Positions 45,008 to 55,204 of a DNA stretch of 64,000 nt are shown here, piece by piece; within the stretch, counting starts at the first letter, position 1; each line of letters opens with the position of its first letter. The translations under genes and the position numbers were made by a program. The notes under the pieces were generated by a model that had not been told where the DNA came from, did no database searches, and saw nothing but the letters and a program-made list of their open reading frames with translations. The stretch is from positions 17,364,058-17,428,057 of the forward strand of contig CM059576.1 in the NCBI GenBank assembly GCA_030386875.1. The letters run 5' to 3'. Source of the stretch: Morinoia aosen (Eukaryota; Arthropoda; Malacostraca; Amphipoda; Talitridae).

Positions 45008-45129
45008 GTGACGGTTCAAGCTCTGGGAGCCATCTAGAAGAAATTTACATCAAAAGTGAAGTGCCTGATGCTGAGCTGGAGGCCGTTACTGTGAAGGACG
45101 AGCCAATTGATTGGCATCAGCAGCCCCAG
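45008..45129 (+). CDS. Zinc-finger gene, second coding exon
   Basis: Acceptor tgtgtcacttgcag ends at 45007; donor CCCCAG|gtgctc at 45130, which is weak after GT. With one base from the previous exon it encodes GDGSSSGSHLEEIYIKSEVP, then ELEAVTVKDEPIDW and HQQPQ, ending in phase 0. Two more ψKxE motifs (IKSE, VKDE). The opening resembles the start of the next exon (DSSSLGSRAVTFKSEV), suggesting exon duplication. If the weak donor is not used the frame ends two codons later at TAA. Confidence 0.68.
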
Positions 45130-45245
45130 GTGCTCTAAGTAGTTGCTTTCTCTCTTCTTAAGTGCTTCAAATTGGAAGCTTACTCTCCTCTTTAATGCTT
45201 TCAATTGGTTGTTTACTCCTCTATTGAATGATTCAAATTGGTTAC

Positions 45246-45305
45246 TAACACTCCTTGCTAACACTCCTTGCTAACACTCCTTGCTAACACTCCTTGCGTG
45301 CACTC
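45246..45305. repeat. 15-bp tandem repeat in intron
   Basis: About four copies of ctccttgctaacact, the last ones diverged (ctccttgcgtgcact). Confidence 0.85.
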
Positions 45306-46863
45306 CTTGCTCACTCTCTTTGCTAGCATTCCTCATGCCGGAATAAAAGCTACTTTAGTCAATCAGTTTAGTTGTGCACGTTGTGCATTAGAATACATCG
45401 GCTGTACATCTCGTACTCTTTGGACTTAAGTTTGCAAGCATTCTGGTAGGAGCTTCAAACAGGTTCAGTTTTGTGATAGCCCCCCATTTTCCGCCGTTCG
45501 AGAACATTCTGACAAATGCGATAACGTAATCACCATTAATCAATTTTCGGTCTTAGCAAAACCACAGTTTCGTACAGTTATGCCCATTCTAGAGTCCTTG
45601 TACATTTACAAACTTGAGCCGGTTTTAAACAACACTCTTATTTAATTTCCTTTAGCCGTAGTAAATAGATAATCGCATTTACTTAATTTTATAAATTGTT
45701 TTCAGATTTGTCATTCTAAAATAGCCTATTTTTGCTTTATAATTTTCAGAATTCTTACCACTGATGATGGCCTGTTGCCGAAACGTTTGAAATCAGACTT
45801 TATTTGAACTTTCAATGATTGAATTATTTAAGTAGCTTTTCTTGCTTTTTCATTTTATGACGGTTGCTAAGGCTCCCAGACAGCTTTTATGGTTTCATTG
45901 GGTCTGGTTTTACAATTCTCCATGCGATTGATTTTATTCCTTTTCTCCTACCACAGTTTGTTTTGAATAAGTTATGATGCCTTCATTAATAGTTACAAAA
46001 ATATTTTCAGCATGCTTCTTGTATCCCCAGTGTCGGGAAGCCCTTTCGTGATTGCGTTGTGCCTCAGTGAATGGCATAAACGACGCATTTAAACTTTTTC
46101 ACTCGCGTGATTGTTTTAAGATCCTTTGTAGTTTTATTTTAAATATTCAACTTCTTCAAATATTTGCTACTAAGTTTTTGATAAAAAGATCTCCGTGTTG
46201 AAGTCTTGCACACTTGAAACCGCATAAATTACATGAGATTTTCAATTTGTATACGTTTTTCTTGCGATGTGTGAGACCAACAAATGAATAATTTCTTGTT
46301 TGTATATCTTGTGTAAGAAATCGTTTCATACACTGTTTTCATTCAAGAATAATAGCCTTTATACAATTGTTGTTGCCTTTAAATATAAAAAAACTATGTT
46401 AGTCGTTTATTTTCAGGAGAAAAACCTTAATTGGAAAATTTTATGATTTTTAATGATTCAAAGTATTATGTAATGATGGGCGCACTTGCATGTAGTAAAA
46501 TTTTCATGTTTACTTCTTCAAAAAAGTGCTTCAATTAAAGGAGCATTGAGTATTTCATTTTATTTTTATTAGGTATTGAGGTATTTAAAGGCAGTGTACA
46601 GGGAACTTGTTTATCAAATTTTGCTGATGCTATCGTTATTTTTGCTTCCTGTATTATTATTATTTATATATTTTCGTTGTATTTTATCATTAAAACCGGA
46701 ATGCATTCGGTTAAGAATAAGATTATCACTGATGCTCAAGGACAAAACCTTGTTTCAATAGTACATGGGTACACTAAGTAGTTAATTTTATTTCCAAATT
46801 GATGATAATGCTGTAATTCTTAACAAACTTTGTACAATAATAATTGGAAAAATTTCCTCACAG
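45306..46863 (+). other. Remainder of second intron of the zinc-finger gene
   Basis: AT-rich, no supported gene. Ends with acceptor aaatttcctcacag at 46863. Confidence 0.55.
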
Positions 46864-48450
46864 GACAGTTCAAGTTTGGGCTCTCGTGCAGTTACTTTCA
46901 AAAGTGAAGTACAGGATGACTGCACTGAGGCACGTTCAGGACACGCAGAAGCAGAGGATGAGTTGAGGGAAAGCAGCTCTGGTGCGTGCAACACAAGTGC
47001 TGTTGTTCAGGGACCAGCTGGAGCATCTCAAGGGAGAGCTGACTCGCTACCATCAGATGTGTCGTGTAGCGGCAGTGGTGTTGAGGACGCACCTCCTGAC
47101 AGACTCGTGTCACGGCCCTTACTGTGTGGACATTGTGATTACTCCACTGGTAGGAGGGAACTAATGGAGCTGCACCTTCGTGTCACGCATAAATTGGGAT
47201 GTCACTACGAGTGTGAGATGTGTGGCTATTTTTCTACTCGTAAGAGTAGTGCTAAAATACACCTAGCTAGCAAACATGGTATAGGTCAGCTGTTCAGGTG
47301 CGAGTTCTGTGACTATTCCTCAGCCCAGAAATATAGCATTAAAATACACTTGGCCTGCAAACATGGTAAAGGACAACTGTTCAAGTGTGAATTATGTGAC
47401 TACTCCAATGCTCGTAAGAATTACCTTAAACTACACCGAGCCAGTAAACATGGTGAAGGTCAGCTGTTCAGGTGTAAATCATGTGACTATTCCTCAGCCC
47501 ATAAGAGAAATTTAAAAATACACATGGCGGGCAAACATGGTGAAGGTCAGCTGTTCAAGTGTGAGTTCTGTGACTATTCCTCAGCCCAGAAAAATTGCAT
47601 TAAAATACACTTGGCCTGCAAACATGGTAAAGGACAACTGTTCAAGTGTGAATCATGTGACTATTCCTCAGCCTATAAGAATAATGTTAAAATGCACCTG
47701 GCCTGCAAACATGGTGAAGGTCAGCTGTTCAAGTGTGAATTATGTGAATATTCCTCTGCTCACATGCGTAATGTTAAACAACATTTAGCCAGCAAACATG
47801 GTAAAGGTCAGCAGTTTAAGTGTGAATTATGTGACTATTCCAATGCTCGGAAGAGGAACGTCGAACAACACCGAGCCCGTAAACATGGTGTAGGTCAGCT
47901 GTTGAAGTGTGAGTTCTGTCACTATTCCTCTGCTCCTAAAGATAGTATTAAACTGCACCTAGCCGTCAAACATGGTGAAGGTCACCTGTTCAAGTGTGAA
48001 TTATGTGAATATACTTCTGCTAAAATGCGTAATGTTGAACGACATCTAGCCAGCAAACATGGTAAAAGTCAGCTGTTCAAGTGAGAATTATGTGAATATT
48101 CCTCTGCTGAAATGCGGAAAGTTAAACTACATCTAGCCAGCAAACATGGTGAAGGTCAGCTGTTCAAGTGTGAGTTCTGTGAATATTCTTCTTCTCGGAA
48201 GGATAAAGTTAAAAAACACATAGCTAGCAAGCATTATTGCTCTGAAGCGTTTACTTCCTACACATTCACACCTTTTTCACTTCAAATTGCTCAAATTCAA
48301 GTTCAATTTAATCAAAGTTCAGTTCAATTTAATCCAAGTCAAGTTCAAATTAATCTAAGTCAAGTTACAATTAATCCAATTCTAGTTCAAGCATCAGGAG
48401 GCAGAGTTGGATTCAGATCTTTGATCGGTGTTGAAGATGCAAGTCAATAA
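46864..48450 (+). CDS. C2H2 zinc-finger protein, terminal exon (TGA in finger 12)
   Basis: Acceptor at 46863, phase 0, in frame with exon two. About 85 residues of S/E-rich linker (SUMO-like FKSE near the start) lead into a C2H2 array: a first variant finger (CGHCDYSTGRRELMELH) and then fingers of form C-x2-C-x12-H-x4-H with linker HG(K/E)GQLFK. Eleven fingers precede a TGA at 48082-48084. There the codon replaces the TGT for the first Cys of finger 12 (LFK-stop-ELCEYSS). The frame then stays open through finger 13 and a Q/N/S-rich tail to TAA at 48448-48450, which overlaps an AATAAA. So the ancestral protein had 13 fingers; this allele encodes 11, or the base is a sequence error. Likely a DNA-binding nuclear factor; target unknown. 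Confidence 0.85.
48298..48381 (+). repeat. 21-bp coding minisatellite in the zinc-finger tail
   Basis: Four units of about caagttcaatttaatccaagt encode a 7-residue repeat (QVQFNPS-like). The 21-bp period keeps the frame. An inverted relative lies at 49715-49895. Confidence 0.75.
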
Positions 48451-48454
48451 TAAA
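48449..48454 (+). terminator. Polyadenylation signal AATAAA of the zinc-finger gene
   Basis: AATAAA overlaps the distal stop codon, supporting 48450 as the ancestral end of the coding region. Confidence 0.5.
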
Positions 48455-48915
48455 AACTTCGTATTATACTACTCATTAAAGTTGTTTTAAAATTCTTCAT
48501 TGATGGTAGTGTGTATACATTAAAATATTTATGTTCAAATGGCAATTTCATGTTATACATACACATTTGTTTCAAGGATTTGTTTACACTTTAAGATATT
48601 TATATACGAGAAATTCTACTTATATATTATATATATAAACCTACATCTAAAGAAAAAACATATATATACATAAACATATATATATATATGAAATCATACA
48701 CACGCTAATACAAAAGAATACTACCGGACGATATGTAGATTTAACCTTTATAAGAAGTATACAAATGCGATTCACTGAGTAGTAACGTACGATTCCGTTT
48801 GATTACAATATATGAGTACATTACTACACAGAAACACTCCTGCATTAGCAATAAAAAGATTCCATTCGTTCCACATAATTCCGTGTAAGTCGATGTGAAG
48901 AATTGTAGAATCCTT
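48455..48915. other. 3' flank with TA-rich microsatellite
   Basis: Contains (TA)n-type tracts at about 48619-48695. No gene. Confidence 0.6.
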
Positions 48916-49051
48916 TTACAATACTTAGTAGTAACACAATTAACATTGTTTCTTACTTAATGCGTATTTTATATGTACTAGTACACCCCTATTTTTTTAA
49001 AAGGGGGGAGGAGGAGATGTTACGCTGCTGGCGCTGCGAGAAGGTCGAGGT
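48916..49051. repeat. 136-bp repeat, copy 1 (identical to 59186-59321)
   Basis: Appears base-for-base identical to the second copy, from ttacaatacttag to aaggtcgaggt, including an aaaaggggggaggaggag run. Flanks are unrelated. Confidence 0.9.
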
Positions 49052-49714
49052 GTAGGGTTTTTTTGATGTACGCGATCCGTCATAAATGACTGAAATCGAT
49101 AATTGCCTAAAAATATACTTCAGATGTGGATCAAAAACAAATATATATCCAACCCAACAGAACACGCGATTAAAATACTGTTAATCTTGTGCACTGGTGA
49201 AACTCCTATCAAAAATAGTCATTAAGCTTCCCTGACAGCGTGATAAAGTGGCAAACCAACTTGGATTCAACATGGCTTTTCCATGATTTCCTATGCTATT
49301 CTATGGCTTTCCAATACTTTCCCAAGTCTCAACCGCTGATATTCTATTCAACCTAATCTAACCTACCAATACACGTGATATTCATTCCGACTCCCAATCT
49401 GCGGGGCACCGAAAATTGTGGAGTTGATGAAGCTTGTATCACAGATACGCTCATCTCACATTTTCGGCTGGTGGGTGTGACACACAGACGGACGGACGCG
49501 GCTCCTTTTATAATAGTGACGTGTACATGATTCAATATATAATACTTTCAAGACTTGAATAACTTTCATGATAATTATTAAATGAATATTGTCACCCATA
49601 TCAAACGACTGTCACGTCTGAAAAATGACTGTCTTGATCACCACTCACAATAGATGCATATTTAACACAAAAAAGCTCAAATTAAGGAATGATTATGTCA
49701 ATTTTCAACTCAAC
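49052..49714. other. Non-coding stretch, nothing recognised
   Basis: No frame with family features; contains acggacggacg short repeat near 49487. Confidence 0.5.
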
Positions 49715-49895
49715 TCAAGGTTGGATTAATTTGAATTTGACTTGGATTCATTTGAACTTGATTTGGATCAATTTGAACTTGACTTGGATTAATTTGAACT
49801 GAACTTTGATTAAATTGAACTAAAATTGGATTAATTTGAAGTGAACTTTGATTAAATTGAACTTGAATTGGATTAATTTGAAGTGGAAAAGGTGT
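49715..49895 (-). repeat. Inverted copy of the zinc-finger tail minisatellite
   Basis: Reverse complement reads caccttttccacttcaaatt then caagttcaatttaatcaaag and further 20-21-bp units, closely matching 48268-48381 (cacctttttcacttcaaatt, caagttcaatttaatcaaag). It has more units than the coding copy. No zinc-finger text precedes it. Confidence 0.75.
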
Positions 49896-50099
49896 AGACG
49901 TGAAATGCAGATTCGTGGGCTATTCAAATGTCTAATCACTGTATCGCACTTCACATTTTTAAAATATTGTAGCTCTTCCGTGTGGTCAAAGATCTTACGG
50001 GCTTCTCCCTCTGGAGGATGTAACTTTGTGTCCGTGGGAATTGGCGCTCACGAGGGGAATATGTGACGTCCTGAATTAAGAGTTGAGAAGGTCATGTTT

Positions 50100-50360
50100 T
50101 TGTGGAAAAGAAATGTTTTTAATTTTGTTAAGCAAAATCTTTTTTTGATTTACTCTAGTCCTGTTTTTCATGATCCGTTGCGCCTTCAACTTTACCTTGT
50201 TTCATAAATTTCTATGCAACTTGCTGTTACTATGAACCATGTGCATAAACCCTGCTTTCCCATATGTGATTACTGAATGATTTCTTCCTACTTCCTCTCC
50301 TAAAACCATTTTTAAAATTAAACAGGCTTAAACTATCTTATCTAATGTAATCTAACGCCT
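50100..50360. repeat. Dispersed repeat family, copy 2
   Basis: Diverged copy of the repeat at 41740 (gtcctgtttttcatgatc, ccttcaactttaccttgtttcat, ggcttaaacta, then tcttatctaatgtaatctaa). Confidence 0.5.
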
Positions 50361-50709
50361 CAGTAGCGTTGTCAGTAAAATTTCATTTCCTTCCTAACAC
50401 TGCATTTTTCATCTTGCGTACTATTCTGTGCAATTTTCAGTAATTTATAACGTATCTTATTCGAATGAAATGAGAGAAATTTCTTTCAGTTTCTGAATGG
50501 CTTTTTAGAATGACGCGTGAAAATCAGCTGTTCACATTCTACTTCGTAGTGTTTCTTGTCGCACCCTTGTGACATTTGTCAGACTTTACACTGCGAATTC
50601 TTTTTCTTCGTTTATATTTCAAGATTTAGGGTCACAATCTTGAATTGTTTTCCCTCAGGGGAATACAATTATTGTATCTTTGGGAATTAGCGCTCCCAGG
50701 AGGACAATG

Positions 50710-51016
50710 TGAGGGTCCGAACTGAGAGTTAGATAGGCTTTCTTTTTGTTGAAATGAAATGTTGTTATGTTAAGGACCATCTTTTTTCAATTCACTGCTG
50801 TCCTGTTTTTCAGCACCTACTACTTTCTTCTTCAACTTTGGTCATGTTTCATAATCTTCTCTCACAACTTACTGCGTCTATGCCCTTTCTGCATAGATTC
50901 CGCGTTTCCTAAACTCCATACTAAATGGTGCCTTCCTCTTTCCTCTCTTTGTATCGCATTTGTTGCTGCGGGTAGAGAGGCTTAAACTAACGGCTAATCT
51001 AATCTAATCTTATCTT
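50710..51016. repeat. Dispersed repeat family, copy 3
   Basis: Best-preserved match to copy 1 (cctgtttttcagcacctact, tgcatagattccgcg, ccatactaaatggtgccttc) and ends with ctaatctaatctaatcttat. A ggcgctca/agcgctcc-gtgacg/gtgagg motif precedes copies 2 and 3 (50041, 50690), suggesting the unit is ~600 bp. Confidence 0.6.
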
Positions 51017-51149
51017 GAATTGTTTCGTGTTCTTTGTTTGTGTTTGTAAGAAAATGTACATTTCTGGTTACCTACTCAAATGTTTTATGTCATGGAAACA
51101 GTGTTCGTACGGATTTCAATCCCGAATCCGACTATGGAAATTAGTTGGC

Positions 51150-51453
51150 AGAAAATGTAAGGTTTCTGAGCTGCAATTTAGGTGAGTCTCTTTATGTCAA
51201 ATTGAAATATTGTTTGAAAGAACCAATTTTTGGGTTTGTTGGTGTCATGATATTCTGCTTCTCCGACTTTTTACACTTTTATCTTATTTCAACCTTATTT
51301 CTTCATTTTCTGTTTCTATGTACTGAGATTCCGGTTACGAACACTCCTTGTGCGTAGAATCTGTGTCCCCTCAACTGTATCCTGAATGATGCCTTCATTC
51401 TTATTGAACGCCTGTGTTGTGGATAGGGAGGGAGGCTGAACAAACTTATCTCA
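51150..51453. repeat. Dispersed repeat family, copy 4 (diverged)
   Basis: Shares ctttctgtttctatg-type text, gtgcgtagaatctgtgtcc, tgatgccttcattctt and gggaggctgaac with the family; the least similar copy. Confidence 0.4.
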
Positions 51454-52940
51454 AATTCAAACATTTTGAATTAAAACTTGGAATATTTCAACAGAATGCT
51501 AATTTGATTGCATTTCTGCGCCTACCTTCTATTAGACATGCGCGTTGTGCTGTGTTATTTATAATTTTTTGACAACTATTTCCCACTTCTTGAACGTCAC
51601 TGAGGGCGGTATTTTGGTTTGTTCGGTCAAGTGTTTCATGTATTTTCGTTTCCTAAACATAAAGCAAACGTTTTCATTTCACATTTGTGATTGATTTGAA
51701 CCTTGGTCGTGGGCATCAGCATAACTTTTATTTTACTACGACTAAGTAGACATCAGTAATTTTATATTGAGGAGTTCCCTATAATCCAAAACTTGGCCTT
51801 TTTTGTTTTCAACAAACTTTCATTTATGTTCAGAGTTCTTTTTGAAGGTGAAATGTTCATGTTAGCCTTGTGCGACGGCCGCTCTTCCTCGTGTCTAATT
51901 ACTGGGAACCTTTTGTGCCAGTCTTATTTTGGTAGGAATTTGAAGGCCAAATTTCGTTGTATTATAAATCATGTTTGCCGAGTTAGCTGCTGCGTTTTAT
52001 TGACATGTACGCAGGAAAATTTAGTTTCAAATTTCAACGACATCGACTTTTGTATTAGAGGCAAAATAATTTATTTCCCCCCATTATACCTTCAACAAAA
52101 TCAACTCCTGCTGCGGCAGCCTGAGCGCTTGTGTGAACGTAAGAGGAGGCTGTCCGGCCTGGCATTATTTAGTACTGACGGTATTGATGAGCTTCCAGTC
52201 CTAGTGTGTGAAGGAAGATATCCGGGAGAATAAATTTTAATGTCATATATGTCAATCAAGTACTCAACCCCTAACGCAGCTGATATCAACTTCATTCGGT
52301 GCGTCTTTTGCTTTAACCTCTATAGGTTAAGCATTATTCAAAATTGAAATTGATTGTGATGAATTTCCTTTAATAACTTCTGTGGAAATAAACCTTCGAA
52401 CTCTTGCTGTATCAACACATAAATGTTTCCTTGCCATTTTACTAGTAGAATATTTTGCATTTCTGTATGTTAGCTGATTTGTAGCTAAAGATGCACTTTT
52501 ACCGCTATGTCCTGTGTTAATGTAGCTACTGTTCTAGATATTAGAGTAGGTGCTGCGGTTTTTCCTTAATTTAGCTATAACGCTCTTTGTATTATTATTT
52601 TTCTGAAAAATTGTGTTAAATTTTTTGTATCAACCTTCAGGAATTACACCGTTTTATGTTTCTTATACAAAAATCAGGAGTGTGGTACCAGGGAGGTTTC
52701 TTTTTATGTATCGAAAGGTAATGTCAGCATGTTCAACTGTTTCTGTATTTTTTACCGAGAATGTAAATTTTCATACCCGTAATACTGACCGGTCTTGGTC
52801 TTCAGTTCAATGTGTTTTCTCTCGGTCAAATATGCGCAAATAAATACGGGGACAAATAAGCAGATTAGGTCGCTTAAGCTAGAATGCAAGGCTAAATATA
52901 ACTTTAGAGAGCTTTGATCTGTTTCTAACTGCTTTTCATT
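51454..52940. other. Non-coding stretch; frame 51793-52233 not accepted
   Basis: A 146-codon frame without an ATG at its start and without recognised features is the longest here. Nothing else supported. Confidence 0.4.
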
Positions 52941-52952
52941 AATGAAAATTAT
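52941..52952. repeat. 12-bp target-site duplication, left
   Basis: AATGAAAATTAT, repeated at 59076-59087 around the LINE. Confidence 0.85.
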
Positions 52953-53314
52953 GGAATTTTCACTGTTCCCTTTACCACGTTTTACTGGTACCAAGTGTAT
53001 TTGTTTATATGTGTGGAGGGAACATTGCTGAATATTGACAAGGATTTGATAGAAGGTACATTCTAACTAGAGTGTATCTAGTCGACCTGCACCTTTACGT
53101 GGTGGTACTATTAGTATACCTACTTGTCTTTGATATACATTAGATAATTAATGTAAAATAACAGGCTGACCTCATTTAATTATTCTTGATAGCTTGTTGT
53201 AGGTAGAACCAACGCAGGCGGCCCCCCCTCCATCGGGGTTTTGTATTATTTTGTTCTTTTACGTAGATTATTAAACCAATATCATCTGAGGAGCTTGTAA
53301 GCAGTTACAAGGTG

Positions 53315-53338
53315 CCCCCTAGCGATTGTGCTAGGGGG
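53315..53338 (+). promoter_or_regulatory. Perfect 9-bp hairpin 27 nt upstream of ORF1 AUG
   Basis: CCCCCTAGC (53315-53323), loop GATTGT, GCTAGGGGG (53330-53338). A second small GGGG-tct-CCCC hairpin follows at 53347-53357. Equivalent in place to 33960-33980 of the first LINE. Confidence 0.6.
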
Positions 53339-53365
53339 AGCCAACCGGGGTCTCCCCAGTACGCG

Positions 53366-55174
53366 ATGGAAACCCATCAATCCCTACCTGCCGCTGACGA
53401 CCTGGAAACTCAAATGGATACTGTTAGTTGTGCTCTAATGCAGACTAACGATTTGCCTCCTCTAAGTGTGGACCCCACACAAGGAGCGAGTGCCGAGACT
53501 GAGTTGAATAATGGAAAAAATCAGACGAATGAGAGAAACTTGTGTAACGATGACGTTTCAAAGACCAAAACAGTGGAAGCTGAGGCAACCCGAGAGCCTA
53601 ACAATGATGAGGAAGCTGTGACCGGAGATGAACAGAGCATCTGGAAAACGATGAACCGTCGACAGGTGAAGAGGAGACGACGAGATGACCGGCGAGCGCG
53701 TCAGATGCTGAGACTGGAAGGAATGTTTGAGAACTCCATACCATACTATGTCAAATATTATACTGTACGATTCCCTGGGGTCAATATCTCCAGAGATTTG
53801 AACGTGTTGCTGGCAGAACGCGACATTACTAAGACGATTGGTACTCCAAAGAAAATTGTAAAATCTGGCTATAACAGTCTCCTCATAGAGACAAATAGTG
53901 TGACCCAATCAGATAAACTGATGAAACTGGACCGCATTGGCGGAAAGGGAGTAGTAATAGAGCCCCACCGGTCACTCAACACTGTTCGTGGTGTAGTCCG
54001 AAGTAAGACTTTCGGACAGTGTTCTATGGAAGAACTGAAGGACCACCTAGCTGACCAGGGAGTGATTGACCTGCGGCGAATAGAGCTGAGGAGAGATGGC
54101 GAGAAAGTTGTTACCGACACATACATCCTGACATTCCAAAAGCACATGGTGCCAAGAGCTGTGAAATTGTCATCTTGGCACAGTGAGCTCGTAGAAGAAT
54201 ATAAAGAAAGACCGCAACAATGCTTTAAATGCCAACGCTATGGCCACGTTGCAAAATACTGCCGCAGAGAAGCAGACACGTGCTCCCGATGTGGGCAGGA
54301 AGGGCATCAAAAGAGCTCCTGTCCTAATGCCGTCCGATGCTATCATTGCGGGCAGCCTCATTACTCAAATGATTAACAATGCCCAAAATATCAAATTGAA
54401 AGTGAAATTTTAGCCACTCAACAGAGATTGAAGACCTCTCGCTCAGAAGCCATGGACCTCGTTTTGGAGAAACATCCGGAGCATGAGCGGATGTATAGCG
54501 CGGTAGTTAGGGGAGACACAAGTACCCCTGCGGAAGAACCCAACCCTGCTGCTCCTCAGGAATATATGCCACAACAGCCGACTCACACTGAACAAGAACC
54601 TGCAAAACCAGAAATAAGGCCAGTTCAGGCAAAAAACAACAATGAACAACCTCCTAACCAAACCACTGCGTGCACTGATTCTACTCCTTGCAACGCTAAA
54701 TCCACTTCAGCTACAGTTGATGTAAAATCGAAGGCCACCGATTCAATTAGTACAAGCTCAGGAACTCCAACAGTTGCCGTATCCCAACCCATCATTTCAC
54801 CGAAAAGGACGACGCAAAAAGAAATAATTAACGCCACACTCTCTAAGCCCAAGGTGCCTACAGTCTACAACCGACAACGAAAACAACTGGAGCCAAACGG
54901 AGAACCCCCTAAAACAGTGAAAGGCCAAAAACCTACGCCAGCTTCTCTCACCAAATACTCTTTCAAGCGGAGGGAGGCAACTTCCAGCTTTACAAACCTC
55001 CAAGGCTATGGAGGCGACGATGACGATGGCAACTCCAGTAGAAACTCAATGACCTACAAACCAAAGCCTACTGCACCAACCAAGAAACAGCGGACGACAT
55101 CGCCACCATCAAGAAGCCGAGACCGAGCATCGAGATCAGCAGAAAGCCAAAAAATTCAAGTGATCGGAACCTGA
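53366..55174 (+). pseudogene. LINE ORF1 (gag-like), one in-frame stop
   Basis: ATG at 53366 is preferred over the upstream GTG at 53312, which lies before the leader hairpin. One gag module: basic stretch QVKRRRRDDRRARQ (~residues 100-115), RRM-like block (YYTVRFPGVNIS, SGYNSLLIETNSVTQSDKL), then SLNTVRGVVR, ILTFQKHMVP, and three knuckles: CFKCQRYGHVAKYC, CSRCGQEGHQKSSC, and CYHCGQPHYSND-stop-QC. The TAA (54374-54376) falls inside the third knuckle; the same frame then continues to an SR-rich tail ending at 55174. Only one base change separates it from an open frame of about 600 codons. Role of family: nucleic-acid chaperone of the LINE particle. Confidence 0.85.
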
Positions 55175-55204
55175 AGGAAAACAAACCAGTACCTCTATTT
55201 GTAA

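Noticed and set aside
48082-48084. Possible selenocysteine (TGA at a Cys position)
   Set aside because: A structural zinc-finger Cys in a 13-finger array is not a redox site and no SECIS-like element could be supported; a nonsense change or error is simpler.
51793-52233. 146-codon open frame
   Set aside because: Begins at TTG, not ATG; no recognised motif.
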